A stretch of 64,000 nucleotides of DNA, from the NCBI GenBank assembly GCA_033064195.1, contig JARBJD010000174.1, positions 91,114 through 155,113 on the forward strand, read 5' to 3'. Positions 12,501-23,044 of this stretch are shown piece after piece. This stretch comes from Blattamonas nauphoetae. Its lineage: Eukaryota > Preaxostyla > Oxymonadida. Position numbers and translations under genes: made by a program. How positions within the stretch are numbered: position 1 is the stretch's first letter; each line of letters opens with the position of its first letter. The notes under the pieces were generated by a model that was not told where the DNA came from, did no database searches, and worked only from the letters and a program-made list of their open reading frames with translations.

Positions 12501-12904
12501 ATATGCGTTGAAAAGATGAAAATGATTGAAAATGGATCGAAAATCAACTCAAACCCACAAGGAGGGTATTGTAAGAACTTGTGAATCATGGTTGACAAAC
12601 CAGGGTCGATTGCTGCAGTCTTCTTTCCTTTTCGTCCTTTTTGACTCTTTTTAATGACTTTCATGGCAAACATCTCTTCTGGATTTGCAGCATAATGAAG
12701 TAATTTGACTTTTCCATAGGCTCCTTGACCGATTGTCTTGACAATAACATACTGGTTGATGATTTTGTTCCCAGTCTTCTCATCCTTTTGCTTCTCGAAC
12801 TGCTCTGTGTGAACGACGTTTAGTGTTGGAGTAGCACGAGGAGAGGATGGTTGTGATGGAGGCCGTGATGTGACGGAAGTGTTCGAGGATAAGCTCGAAA
12901 TCAT
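9578..12904 (-). CDS. CaMKK-like serine/threonine kinase with long disordered C-terminal tail
   Basis: CaMKK-family kinases phosphorylate activation loops of AMPK/SNF1- and CaMK-type kinases. Visible motifs in order are the glycine loop IGQGAYGKV, the lysine in MFAMKVIKK, YMVMEFIDGGAV-type hinge text, the catalytic loop HHDIKPDNILI, then GVSMYYETMD and GTPAFIPPEA, ADIWSLGVLLFYF, and a late lobe ending LMEKDPVDRIM. A ~100-nt intron follows at about 11,452-11,551, then VDSWLTNYGEDP and VVTEADIEKAITPLIKWTTL...MVRRRA, which matches the conserved post-kinase segment of CaMKKs and yeast Sak1/Tos3. The catalytic HRD is HHD. The last ~550 residues are Ser/Pro/Gln/Thr-rich. Several short introns interrupt 11,450-12,600. 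The start is the ATG at 12,904, because upstream in-frame starts are only TTG. Confidence 0.82.
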
Positions 12905-13057
12905 AAAAATTAAGGGGAGAGAGAACGATTGTGTCAAGGAGGGTATCGGATCCAAAAAAGAAGTTCTTGAAATGTTCAAAGAAAGATGAAAGGAAGAGTG
13001 AAATAATGATATTCGACCTAGTAATAGTTGTTCGAATTGAAAAAACTGAATGATCCT

Positions 13058-13858
13058 TCATTTCTTTTGAAACTTTCTCATATTCATTCCAGAATATGCG
13101 TCCCACATTTGGTTTGTTGTCTTTAGTCGGTTGAGTTCATTTTTCACATCACCAACAACGATATCATTTGTCATTGAATCTTGCATAGTCTCATTGTGAA
13201 TATCCAATGTTTTTGTCAAATCTGGAGTGTCGATCACTTTTTCCACATTTTTCAATGTTCCACTTCCCTTTACCTTCTTTCCTTTCTTCTGATTGTGACC
13301 AATTAGAATCGCTTGGAGTCGTTCGTTGAGTGCATGGTCAACGACGGTTTGCAGAGAATTGAACATCAGTCGCTTTTCACTGTTTCGCTCAACGGGCTTT
13401 ATCATTTCATAAACTTCTGCGACTGACAGAGATGGAAGTGTGATCTGAGTTTCGTCTACAATCCGTGTTCGCTCGTCCAATGTCAAGGAAGCATAGTTTT
13501 TCTAGAAAGATGGTGATTGGGTAAGAAGCGAACCACAAAGAGAGAAATGATTGTGTCTTCTTCCGCTTGTCGGATCATTGCTTGGATTTCCATCTGAGAG
13601 AGAGGATATGTCCTTCCCATTCCACCATATAGTTTTCCATCATCTTTACAAGGACCAAAATCAATGAAAACTCGAAGTGCACCCCATGATCGTGGAAATC
13701 GCACCCCATCGGGAAAACAGAACTATCGGGATGAAACGAAACAGAGAGCGAATTTGAGAAGAATAAGTCTGTCAAGAAGAAGATTTAACTCCAATACCTT
13801 GAGGAATTGTTTCAGATCTACAGATCCTTCGTTTGAACGTGCTGACATTCTTTGTCAT
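13058..13858 (-). CDS. Unrecognised conserved-looking protein, three exons (~230 aa)
   Basis: Exon 1 starts at the ATG at 13,858 (MTKNVSTFKRRICRSE...). A GT-AG intron (roughly 13,720-13,785) joins ...PQGIG in frame to FCFPDGVRFPRSWGALRV, and a 35-nt intron near 13,500 joins DTIISLF to KNYASLTLDERTR. The product carries FIDFGPCKDDGKLYGGMGRTY, then helical, charged segments and a basic stretch GHNQKKGKKVKG, and ends MNMRKFQKK. I do not recognise the family. No membrane segment or signal peptide is seen. It sits tail-to-head between two minus-strand genes with 110-150 bp gaps. The consistent splice frames argue for a real gene. Confidence 0.6.
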
Positions 13859-13964
13859 GGTTCGATCAATCGAAAAAAAGTAGATTAACATATTCGGGAT
13901 GAATTTACAGATAATCAAAAACAGAGAATAATAAATAAGATTTTTGAGAATAAAGAGTGTGAGG

Positions 13965-16900
13965 TCAAGGGGGTGGTTTCAAAATCGTCTTCAGATGAGT
14001 TTGCAAGATTGAACGTTCAAGGATTGACGGCTTCTGAACGGTTTGTGCATCAGAATCGCTTTTTGAACCTGAATTTGTTGACAATGTCAACATTGAATTG
14101 AGCTTCACCCTTCCTGTTGTGATCGAATCTTCGAATCCAGGCGTATTCTGCGTGAATGGGCTTTCGGTCAGCAGGCGAGGTTGTTTCTTCTTCGGAAGTG
14201 CATTCCACTGCTTTCCCTCCTGAAGCTGAGGAGGCAGTGCTCCCAGTGCCGTTTTTCCCGGTTTTTGGTGCTTCATTTTCTGTGTTTCTTGTTCAACTTG
14301 TGCTTGTCTCTCGCGAGCTGATTGAAGTTTCATCTGGTTCTTCCCAGAAGTGAGTTCAGAAGACAGAATGGAGAGAAGAGCAGGTTCTCTTAAATCTGTT
14401 GCACTATTCCAACAGAAGTGATCAACTTGGGACAGGATTGTCGCGTTGATGGCATTTTGTGCAGGCTCGCCTCTCATTTTGAAGAGGAGAAAGTGAAAAT
14501 CTGACCATTCGACCACACAATTGCTGTTCATCAGAACATCAAGGGTGTTCCGACCTCCAAGATGGTCATACGACCATGTCAGGACTAACATTCGCTCCTG
14601 TTCCGTTAATTTGAATGGAAGAGTGGGTGGGAGTGACGGTGTTTGCGTTCCGAAGAGATATCGGAAGACAGACTGCCAATCGAACGGATGGAGGTGTCCA
14701 AGTGACAGAATCAGATCAGACAGAGCGTAATCTTTCATAAGAATGGAACAGATGAGAGCAGCCCCGATTTGTGATGAAGAGACAAGAGATGAACAGAAGG
14801 CCTGCCAATGTCCGAAAACACTCAGAAGAGAGATGATTGCGTGGGTGAAGAATGGATCAGCGATCGACAAAGAAGGATTGGAGAGTCCAACGAGAGATTG
14901 AAAGAACAGTGTTTCTGCCGACACATGTGAAAGCTGGGTGAGACCTCCTTGCTTCGTGAGGATCGGGTCGATGATGAGTGAATGCTCTCCGATGGGTACT
15001 CCTGAACTTGTGAAAGAAGCCAAACAGTGACGGATAGTTGCGTTGAGTGAGTCAGTGACAGCTGTCGGAGGGAGCAGTGCACTCGTAGTTGGTCCTCCGT
15101 TTGGTAGAAATGTGCGACTTTCATGGTGAACAAACTGGAAATCTCCAAAAGTTGAGATTTGGGGGTTAGAGGTGTTCATGGGTTGGTTCAGATGTGGTTG
15201 AGGAAGTGGCGAGAGGGAGAGTCCAAGAATGATAATCCACCAATTGATCAGAGGACTCGCTTTGAGAGTTTCGTGTTGTTGTGTCAAATTCACAAAATAG
15301 CTGAACGACAGTGAACAGATCTGTGAACACTTCGTGCATGAGCAGGACGATGGTGAGTTTGTGAAAAGGAAGGATGGAAGAAAGGATGGAGAAGAATACA
15401 GCAATGAGGAGAAGAAGTGGCACTGGGATCCAGAGAATGAGTCCAAAACCATCGTCGGTGTGACGACTGGGAGGAGGGTGGCGAGGACATTCAGATAATT
15501 CGTGACGAGAGTCTGATCGATGTCTTCCTTTTCGATGCAGATGGTCGAGAGTGTGCGAATGGAGGCCATCAACGAGAGTGCTGAGATTTCCCCGAGTGGA
15601 GACGACGAAGGCGGGACGAATGGACCAACTGCGAGAAAGCCAGGGTGTTTGGCAGGATGGTGATGGAAGAAGGAGAAGGAGAGGCGAGCAGACTCAATGA
15701 AGTCATGTTGGAGGGTATGTCTCAAGAAAGGAGTGGCCGTCCGAGGAGACGATGAGAAGAGCGGCTGAGGTGCTGCAACTTTGAGTGAGAGATGATTGAC
15801 AAAGAGAGGATTCGGAGATCTCGAGATGGGAAGTAATGACGGAAGTGTCAAAATCGTCGGCTGGACGAGATCAAACAAGAGAGATAGCGTCTGCGGAAAA
15901 TGTTGGGTGGCACAAGTAGCTCCAATGACCTCAACATTGACGTGTGGATATGTGCATTTCAAGAATGTCTTGGCGACAGTATCAGTCCATGTGGGGAGTG
16001 TCTGTGTTGGTTGGGTCAGCTGAGTGATTTGCGATGGTTTCGCGTGGTGGTCCCAGACAACCTGGGAGAAGCAAGGATGATACAAATTCAGTTCAAAGCA
16101 GAGAGTGTTCAGCTCAGCCATTTTTGTCCATTCCCACATGTCAGCAATGTTGCACTGTTCAGAGGGAGATCGGTGTGGTTGAAGGGTGAAGATCTTCTTC
16201 CCATCATTCTTCAAATCTCGACCGATTGACACACACCATTCATCCCAAAGCCATCTCATCAGCAGAATGATGAGTCCAAGAGCGAGTTCAGCTCGGCCGA
16301 CCCCCTGCTTGCTCATCGAGGACAGGGAGAAGCTTGAAAGCTTTGTGACATCCACAAGGTCGATGATGTTGTCCATCATGACTGATCGTAACGGCGCCAG
16401 AATCGTCGTGTGAAGGAGACCAGATGCTCGTTGTCCGAGTTGGCTTGCGATTTGGAGAATTTGCATGTTCGGATGTTGAGATGCTGAACTGGTGTTGCGC
16501 TCTTCTGGCTTGGCAAGTTGGATCGGAATGTTTATTGCCGGCTCGTCAGACTGCGACTGAGGAGACAGTTGAGCCGGTTCGTCTGGAAGATCCGAAGCGG
16601 GTTTGTCGAGATAAGACTGAATCGAATTCTTTGAGCAGTGCTCCTCGAGGAACATGAGGAGGTCGATGTTGAGGTCAGAGGATGTTTGGACTGAGAATGT
16701 GGAGATAGCTCGAGATTGAAGAGACGGGAAGACATTCGTCGCCAAACTGAACAACTCGTTGACAGTTGGAGCACCACAATCGGAATTGAAGACATCCGGA
16801 GGGAATGGGAAGAGAAGAGCTTCCAGAGAAGAGTCCGTTCCTTCATTTGAATTAAAAGGAAGGAGAGTTGACCCAGTTTTGTTTGTTCTGTTCCAAATCA

Positions 16901-19900
16901 TCAACAGATCACGAAAGTCTGGTGGGAGAGGAGATCTCGTCCATTCCAGCCAGAGAGGAAGGGCCACAACGTCTTTCTGTTCAAAGTTGGCTGTCTTCAC
17001 GATTACTGGTTCGATTGGATTGAAAGACATCGCCATTTCCATCATCCGACCGAGGAAGACTCTGTTCTGCTTCTGTAATCCGGAAATGAGAGCGTTTCGC
17101 ATCAGAACTTGACGTTTGTCGAGTTTGTTGATTCGTTGAGATCGCCAATTTGGTCTTTGCTGCCTCTCCTGGAAGAATTCGTTCAGAGCCTCATCTGATT
17201 GTGTCAAAACTGCTTCTTTCGATTCACTTTTCTTAGTCGTCACACGTTTCAACAGATTCGCTAATGATTTTGTTCCAATGGTGAGTTGTTTTTTCAATTT
17301 GGAGGATCTGTTTTCTGGTTTGATCTCATCCAACGTCGAAGGGGAAGCTTCTCTGTCAGAAGTGAGATCAGCGATCTGCTCCGGTTCTTCGCCCGATTCT
17401 GAGTTCAGTCGTTCAATCTCCTCCGCTTCTTCGCTCTCCTCCGATGGATCCAACTCCGCTGCAATGTCGATGGGGTCGATGGGAGACTTGAAATCGAGAT
17501 CGTTTGAATATTCAAAAAGGTCTTTAGATTCTTCTTCCTCCCCAGCAATCACAATTGATGCTGAAGAGAAGTGAGGATAGATTGAATGGATGACGATCCC
17601 ATCCTGCTCCATGAGTTGTGGTTCAGGTGTGGACAATTCGTTGTCCGAATCTGAATCCAGCTTGTTCGGGACAGCCGTCTTCCGTGCTCGGAGTTTTCGT
17701 TGAAACTGTGCTTCCCTTTCAGCGATCTGCTCTTCGTCTGTTTGCTCATCCATCATCATCTCCTTCAGCCATTCAAAGACTGTCCAATCGTCTGCTTCTT
17801 CCTGTCTCCGTTTCAACTCATTCAACACACGCTCCCGTTTGTGCTGTCTTGACTCAACACCAACAGACACAATGATTTCTCTCGGATGGCGATTTGCGTG
17901 AGCTGAGCTCCGAAGAGTTGACAAATCGACAAATGGTGACTGAGCCGACTGTTGCTGAGGATGATTCGGTCTGACCGATCCAAACGGAGAGAATACGACT
18001 TCTTGCGGGACCTTCTTTTTGAGGACGACCGAACTGATGGCGGATTTTGATCCGTCCCGTTGGAGTGGTTGGTGGTCGTCTCCTTCCTTCTTCTGAGATT
18101 TGGTGCTGCGTTTCACTGGCTTTCCAACATTCAACGTGATTCTTCCTGCGACTGTCACATCATCTTCCTTCTCCAAGTTAGGAGGGTTCGGTTCAATGTT
18201 CAGAGGTACCGAAACTTCATCGAGTTGTTTCTCGGTTTCTTCTTGTTCATTGGTAGGAGGTGGTGACGCTGCTTCCGTTTCGAGAGGCTGTGGCATGGTT
18301 GGTTCAAATTGTTCGCGAGATCGTCCTCGTGACTCGATCAGCTTCGAATGGAGGTCTGCAATTCGTTTTGCTTTGTTTCCTCGACCTTTACTTGTGGTCA
18401 GACCCGATGCTGCGTTTGGAGGAGTGGGAAGAGGTGTCGGCGTGGGTGTGATTGAAGTGGACGGGAGAAGTGGCGAAGAAGAAGACAGAAGTCCGTCTTG
18501 TGGAGATGGTTCTATGAGTGTTTGTTGAGATTCGAAAGACGTCGGATCTAAGGACAGTCCAGCGTCATGATCAGCTGTCTGATCAAGCGAGACTTTGCGG
18601 ATGTTGCTTCTTCGAGATCTTTTGACGATGTGGAGAGAGCTCAGAGATGCGTCAAATTGGGGTGGCTCAGCGGTCTGTGAATCTGTTCGTTTGATGAAAG
18701 GGATTTGTATTTCCTGTCCATCAGGATCTGTTAGTGGTTGTGTTTGTTGTTCAACAACGATGTCATCTTCTTCACCAAGAGACGAGACTGGTTGCTGTGC
18801 CAACTCTTCCGTCTTTGCGTGAATGACAGGAGCGATGAGGAGTGAATCCTCCGTCTGTGTTGCGATGGGTTGGATTGTGTGGAGTGACGGTGGAGGGAGA
18901 ATAGTGATCGGTTTGGATGGAGATGACTCCGGTGTTTTTTCGACAACATCAACGTGTGCTTCAGCTTGGTCAAAATCTGATTCAACTCGAATTTGCGGAA
19001 GATCCGGCCGAATCTCCTCTCGATCGACAGTCTTGACGGACTGTTTGGTAGAACGCCATTTTCGGCTCGTTCTCTTCCCTTTCGTGGACTCCTTATCTTT
19101 TGGGACCGAGGCTGGATGAACGGTAAGAGGTGGAGTGGCTTGTTTCGAGATGGTTGTCGGTGGATCGAGATTAACCTCTGGGATGGTTGGGAGAGATGGC
19201 TCTTCGTCGGATGGGAGTGTTGGCTGTTCGCTCATCTGAATGACTTGTGAATTCAGGAATTCTTTCAATGCCACATCCACTTTTCTTGCAAACTCGTCCT
19301 CTTTCGCCATTTGTTCCTGTTCAGACGATTCTTGCTTCTTTTGAAGTTCATCCTTCCGAATCTTCTCATTCTTCAATCTCTCCATCTCCGCCAGCCGCTT
19401 TTCCTCCTCCTCATCTTCAACAGCCATTCCCAGACAATCAGCATTCCGCCGAAGCTCACAAAAGAAATTGAAAAGAGACTCCGTCACGTTTTGATTTTTG
19501 ATTCGAATCTGAGTGTTCTGTTGAGGTGAGTCAAATAGTGTCAGATGGCCTGGCTTCTCACATTGGGACCAGATCATCTTAAGAGTGTCAATGGGAAACA
19601 TATTCCATCCAATTGAAGAGGCGTAGAGGCTTGAATATGAATAAAGTTGTTGTTTCAGAAGTGTTTGGTAGACAGAATCACAATTCGAGTTGAAATCGAG
19701 TGAACCAACAGTTCCTGTCGCCGAGTGAAGGAGGTAGATACTTCCTTCAGAGACTGTGATGGTGTTCACTCCACTTAATGCTGTCCACAAGAGAGTGGTC
19801 CATTCATAAGAATGAGGTTGTGATCGATCAAGCCGTCGACGGTGAAAGAGAATTAAGTGTGATGGCTCACTTGGAAGGAAAGAAACGAAATAATCTTCAT

Positions 19901-20849
19901 CATTTGTCGAATGTAGATGAGAAAGTATCGAAAAGTGCGGTTGTGGGAGAGGGGTTTCTTGTTGTTGGAGGGGTATGCCTTCTTCGAGTGAGAGGATTTC
20001 TTGAAGTGTTCTTGTTTGAGGTGTATGAAATGGTGGATGTATTTCTGCTGGAAATGTTGGAGAAAGTGGAATATCCTGTGCTGGGACTTTGACTGTTTGT
20101 TGGACAATTCCATCCTGTGTATTGATGAGCCAGAGACGGAGCGGATTTTTCCCAGGACGGCAAACAATACCAAATTGACCGTTTGATTGAGGGTCGAAAA
20201 GGGCACCAAACATCCCACGGCGTTGTTGATTGCCAACGACAATGACACTTTTACGACTTGTGTCAATTGTAACTGTAATTGTGAGTGATGAGACTAAAAA
20301 ATGGGTATTATCATATGCGTCAATTTGAACGATCCGTGAATCCAAGGTATGTATCTGATCGGTTGTCCCAAAGAGTTTGGCAGGATTCGTGGAGCAAATC
20401 TTTCCACTTGAATCGCCTGACAATAAAATTGTTGCATCTGTACCGATTGATATTTGTGCTAAGTGTAAAATAATGATATGAAAGAGCAATGAAAACATAC
20501 ACCAAGCCAAACACGTGATGTCCGTTTTGTGTTCGCGAATTTGAGATACCACTTTCTTTGATGCAATCTCAACAATACAAAATTGGCTCTTTGAAACAAT
20601 TGCTATGTATTTTTCATTAGGTGAGATTCTCATCATGAAAGGAGGCTCTTTCAGGACAGAGAAAAAATGAGTCTGTTGTTTCGTTTGTTTCGAAAACAAA
20701 TAAATGCTTCCGGTACTATTTCCGATTCCAACATACCGATTACTTCCACAGACAGTCGTGATTTTGACACGACTGCTGGTAGAACCTAACGGAATCTGAG
20801 AAAATGTGAACATCCAAATGAGGGGACATAGCTTCCAGCAAGGTCTCAT
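13965..20849 (-). CDS. Giant N-terminal WD40 protein, HPS5 (BLOC-2)-like
   Basis: The gene is about 2,280 aa after removing one 42-nt intron near 20,420-20,470, which turns CLAW...QISIG into CLAWSQISIGTD. The first ~320 residues form WD40-type blades: YVGIGNSTGSIYLF, ISPNEKYIAIVSKSQFCIV, LLSGDSSGKI, HTLDSRIVQIDAYD, FLVSSLTITVTIDTS and GNQQRRGMFGALFDPQ. This order matches HPS5, whose propeller also has TVDSCVVQLDY...LLISSLT and GNKERDGEYGACF. HPS5 acts in BLOC-2, which routes cargo to lysosome-related organelles. Residues about 490-1,400 are acidic and Ser/Pro/Thr/Gln-rich, probably disordered; the C-terminal ~800 residues have helical, Leu-rich text. Animal HPS5 is about half this length. TECPR2 is the main alternative. 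Confidence 0.7.
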   Translation of the reverse strand: MRPCWKLCPLIWMFTFSQIPLGSTSSRVKITTVCGSNRYVGIGNSTGSIYLFSKQTKQQTHFFSVLKEPPFMMRISPNEKYIAIVSKSQFCIVEIASKKVVSQIREHKTDITCLAWCMFSLLFHIIILHLAQISIGTDATILLSGDSSGKICSTNPAKLFGTTDQIHTLDSRIVQIDAYDNTHFLVSSLTITVTIDTSRKSVIVVGNQQRRGMFGALFDPQSNGQFGIVCRPGKNPLRLWLINTQDGIVQQTVKVPAQDIPLSPTFPAEIHPPFHTPQTRTLQEILSLEEGIPLQQQETPLPQPHFSILSHLHSTNDEDYFVSFLPSEPSHLILFHRRRLDRSQPHSYEWTTLLWTALSGVNTITVSEGSIYLLHSATGTVGSLDFNSNCDSVYQTLLKQQLYSYSSLYASSIGWNMFPIDTLKMIWSQCEKPGHLTLFDSPQQNTQIRIKNQNVTESLFNFFCELRRNADCLGMAVEDEEEEKRLAEMERLKNEKIRKDELQKKQESSEQEQMAKEDEFARKVDVALKEFLNSQVIQMSEQPTLPSDEEPSLPTIPEVNLDPPTTISKQATPPLTVHPASVPKDKESTKGKRTSRKWRSTKQSVKTVDREEIRPDLPQIRVESDFDQAEAHVDVVEKTPESSPSKPITILPPPSLHTIQPIATQTEDSLLIAPVIHAKTEELAQQPVSSLGEEDDIVVEQQTQPLTDPDGQEIQIPFIKRTDSQTAEPPQFDASLSSLHIVKRSRRSNIRKVSLDQTADHDAGLSLDPTSFESQQTLIEPSPQDGLLSSSSPLLPSTSITPTPTPLPTPPNAASGLTTSKGRGNKAKRIADLHSKLIESRGRSREQFEPTMPQPLETEAASPPPTNEQEETEKQLDEVSVPLNIEPNPPNLEKEDDVTVAGRITLNVGKPVKRSTKSQKKEGDDHQPLQRDGSKSAISSVVLKKKVPQEVVFSPFGSVRPNHPQQQSAQSPFVDLSTLRSSAHANRHPREIIVSVGVESRQHKRERVLNELKRRQEEADDWTVFEWLKEMMMDEQTDEEQIAEREAQFQRKLRARKTAVPNKLDSDSDNELSTPEPQLMEQDGIVIHSIYPHFSSASIVIAGEEEESKDLFEYSNDLDFKSPIDPIDIAAELDPSEESEEAEEIERLNSESGEEPEQIADLTSDREASPSTLDEIKPENRSSKLKKQLTIGTKSLANLLKRVTTKKSESKEAVLTQSDEALNEFFQERQQRPNWRSQRINKLDKRQVLMRNALISGLQKQNRVFLGRMMEMAMSFNPIEPVIVKTANFEQKDVVALPLWLEWTRSPLPPDFRDLLMIWNRTNKTGSTLLPFNSNEGTDSSLEALLFPFPPDVFNSDCGAPTVNELFSLATNVFPSLQSRAISTFSVQTSSDLNIDLLMFLEEHCSKNSIQSYLDKPASDLPDEPAQLSPQSQSDEPAINIPIQLAKPEERNTSSASQHPNMQILQIASQLGQRASGLLHTTILAPLRSVMMDNIIDLVDVTKLSSFSLSSMSKQGVGRAELALGLIILLMRWLWDEWCVSIGRDLKNDGKKIFTLQPHRSPSEQCNIADMWEWTKMAELNTLCFELNLYHPCFSQVVWDHHAKPSQITQLTQPTQTLPTWTDTVAKTFLKCTYPHVNVEVIGATCATQHFPQTLSLLFDLVQPTILTLPSLLPISRSPNPLFVNHLSLKVAAPQPLFSSSPRTATPFLRHTLQHDFIESARLSFSFFHHHPAKHPGFLAVGPFVPPSSSPLGEISALSLMASIRTLSTICIEKEDIDQTLVTNYLNVLATLLPVVTPTMVLDSFSGSQCHFFSSLLYSSPSFLPSFLFTNSPSSCSCTKCSQICSLSFSYFVNLTQQHETLKASPLINWWIIILGLSLSPLPQPHLNQPMNTSNPQISTFGDFQFVHHESRTFLPNGGPTTSALLPPTAVTDSLNATIRHCLASFTSSGVPIGEHSLIIDPILTKQGGLTQLSHVSAETLFFQSLVGLSNPSLSIADPFFTHAIISLLSVFGHWQAFCSSLVSSSQIGAALICSILMKDYALSDLILSLGHLHPFDWQSVFRYLFGTQTPSLPPTLPFKLTEQERMLVLTWSYDHLGGRNTLDVLMNSNCVVEWSDFHFLLFKMRGEPAQNAINATILSQVDHFCWNSATDLREPALLSILSSELTSGKNQMKLQSARERQAQVEQETQKMKHQKPGKTALGALPPQLQEGKQWNALPKKKQPRLLTESPFTQNTPGFEDSITTGRVKLNSMLTLSTNSGSKSDSDAQTVQKPSILERSILQTHLKTILKPPP

Positions 20850-20952
20850 AACAAAAGAAAAATGCCAAAAATAACTTCAAGATTAGATTTAATTCAAAAT
20901 ATATAGTCCGAAATGAAAGAATAGTCAGAAAAACTGAGAGAATTTTATCAGC

Positions 20953-22881
20953 TTATCCAAGTGCGGCTGCGAGGTTGTTTTCCTTTGGTTGCAGACATAC
21001 TTCAACCAAGGCTGCAATCAAAGCATCGAGCTCAGCTTGGATCTCGGCGCGATTAGCACCGGAAAGTTCCGAATACCATTTGATCTTTGGTTCTGTGCCT
21101 GACGTTCGTAGCGTCACGTTAGCACCGTTCGTGAAAGTATATGTGAGCATCTCAGCATCTGGCTGGATGGGGAGTGTTGCTTTCTTATCGGCAGTGGACG
21201 AATCATATCCAGTGTGCAAGTCTCGAAGATCCTTCACTTCCCATTTCTTTCCTCCATGTTCCACGACACGAAGGTACTTATCTTCTGTCCCTGTTCCCAT
21301 ACTTCTGATTCTATTGAAGATCTTTGTGATTGTTGGTGGCTCATAGCAGTACAGATAGCTGTTGTTGGACACTGTGTATCCATACTTCTGATAGATCTCG
21401 TCAAGATATTGGGCCATAGTTTTACCCTCTGCATAGACAAGAGCGATTAATTCACCTGCCACACCACAAGCACTGATTCCGTCCTTATCAACGATGATGT
21501 GAGGTCCAAGGCAGTATCCAATGGCTTCTTCGTATCCCAACAATGGCTCGATTCCTTCCTTCTCAAGGTCGAGCATTTTGTTGCCAATCCATTTGAAGCC
21601 AGTCAATGTTTGGGCCGTCACAAATCCTTCTTTCTTTCCCATCACGTCAATGAAGCGAGAGGACACTGCACTGTTCACCATTGCTACTTTGGACATATCA
21701 GCATTAGGATGGCCCTCTTTCCAGTCAGTCAATTGACGATATGCGAAAATAGCACCAATCTCATCGCCAGTAAATCTTCTCCATTTCTTCTCGTCTTTCT
21801 GATACTCGGCAAACGTGCAGCGATCAGCATCGGGATCTGTGGCAAGGACAATTGGGATTCCGAGTGATTCAGCTTTCGCTTGGGCAAGATTGAGTGTTCC
21901 CTTTTCTTCTGGGTTGGGGAATGGAGCAGTTGGGAAGTTGGGATCAGGTTGAACTTGTTCATCACATGGAACAGGCTCAAGAAGTCCGAATGCCTTGAAG
22001 ATATCCTTCACAAAGCCATATCCAACACCGTGCATGGCTGTGTACAGGATCTTCTGCTGTGGGATCTCTCGTCCGAAGCGAACCTTTTTGGAGAGAGTGG
22101 CTGCTACTTTCTTGTTGTATGCTTCCCAGCACACGGCTCCAGCGTCACGGATGAGGGGGGAACCATCAACGTCCTTTTCAGACACTTCCCAAGGCTGAAG
22201 GTTTTCCAGAATGCTGTCCTGAATGTGCTTGTCCGTGGGCGACACAATTTGAGCGCTGTTAGCCCAGTACACCTTGTATCCATTGTCTGCTTTGGGGTTA
22301 TGAGAAGCAGTGACCATGATTCCAGCAACAGCTCCAGTTTGGGTGATTGTGAATGGGACGTGAGGAGTAGCGCAGATACTCGGGAAGAGATAGACGGGAA
22401 TACCGCGCTTGATGAAAACTGCAGATGCAATTTTGGCGAAAGTGCGAGAGTGATGACGGGCATCATGTCCAATCACAACACCCTTCTCTTTTGCGTTGGC
22501 GAATGATTTCTCGACGAACATGCACAGACCCTGAAAGAACATTGAACAAACAAAGTGATGAGGAGAAATCTAGCTTTTCATACTTGTGATGCCTGTTGGA
22601 TGGTAAGGTTATTCATACAGGCATATCCGGCACGCATTGGTCCACGGAGACCAGCTGTTCCGAAGGTCATTCTCTTTCCAAGAATCTTGCCAAGTTCTTC
22701 AATCTTTTCTTCTTTCCAGAGATTCTCAATTTCGGCACGAGTCTCGGGATCTTTGTCGAGTGAAAGCCACTCGTCGACTAACTTTTTAACGCCTAAATGA
22801 ACATGGAAAGGATAAGGATGTGAACGAGATATTTGATAGGATAATAATAATGAAGAAAGAGAGCACACTATCCTTGTTCAT
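20953..22881 (-). CDS. Phosphoglucomutase/phosphopentomutase (PGM2-like alpha-D-phosphohexomutase)
   Basis: It interconverts sugar 1- and 6- (or 5-) phosphates in the cytosol, linking glycogen, glycolysis and nucleotide sugars. Key sites are visible: FGTAGLRGPM near the N-terminus, the phosphoserine loop TASHNPKADNGYKVYW, the metal loop DPDADRC, the sugar loop GYEEAIGYC and the phosphate-binding RTSGTEPKIKWY. The three exons join in frame: ATG at 22,881 (MNKDS), a 76-nt intron (22,793-22,868), exon 2 through QASQ, a 53-nt intron (22,531-22,583), then GLCMFVEKS to the stop. The KVYW after the serine loop and the N-terminal layout favour the PGM2 branch. The enzyme looks complete. It is divergent from the WDR89-like gene across a 163-bp spacer. 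Confidence 0.93.
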
Positions 22882-23044
22882 TGATCGAAGCATAACTCAA
22901 TTTCCAATCTCCAGATCGCGTCCCAAACGTTGCTCCGACGCTTCATTAAGTGAGTATCGCATTTTTCAGAGCTTTTTCTGGTGTTTACACTCCTACTTAT
23001 ATCTTCGTACCTCCTCATAACCATCCGTCAACAATAAAAACGAA
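22882..23044. promoter_or_regulatory. Divergent promoter region, PGM2-like / WDR89-like genes
   Basis: A 163-bp spacer separates two divergent start codons and must contain both promoters. It is AT-rich near the plus-strand start (an ATAAAAACGAA stretch just before the ATG at 23,045). No further motif is assignable. Confidence 0.4.
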
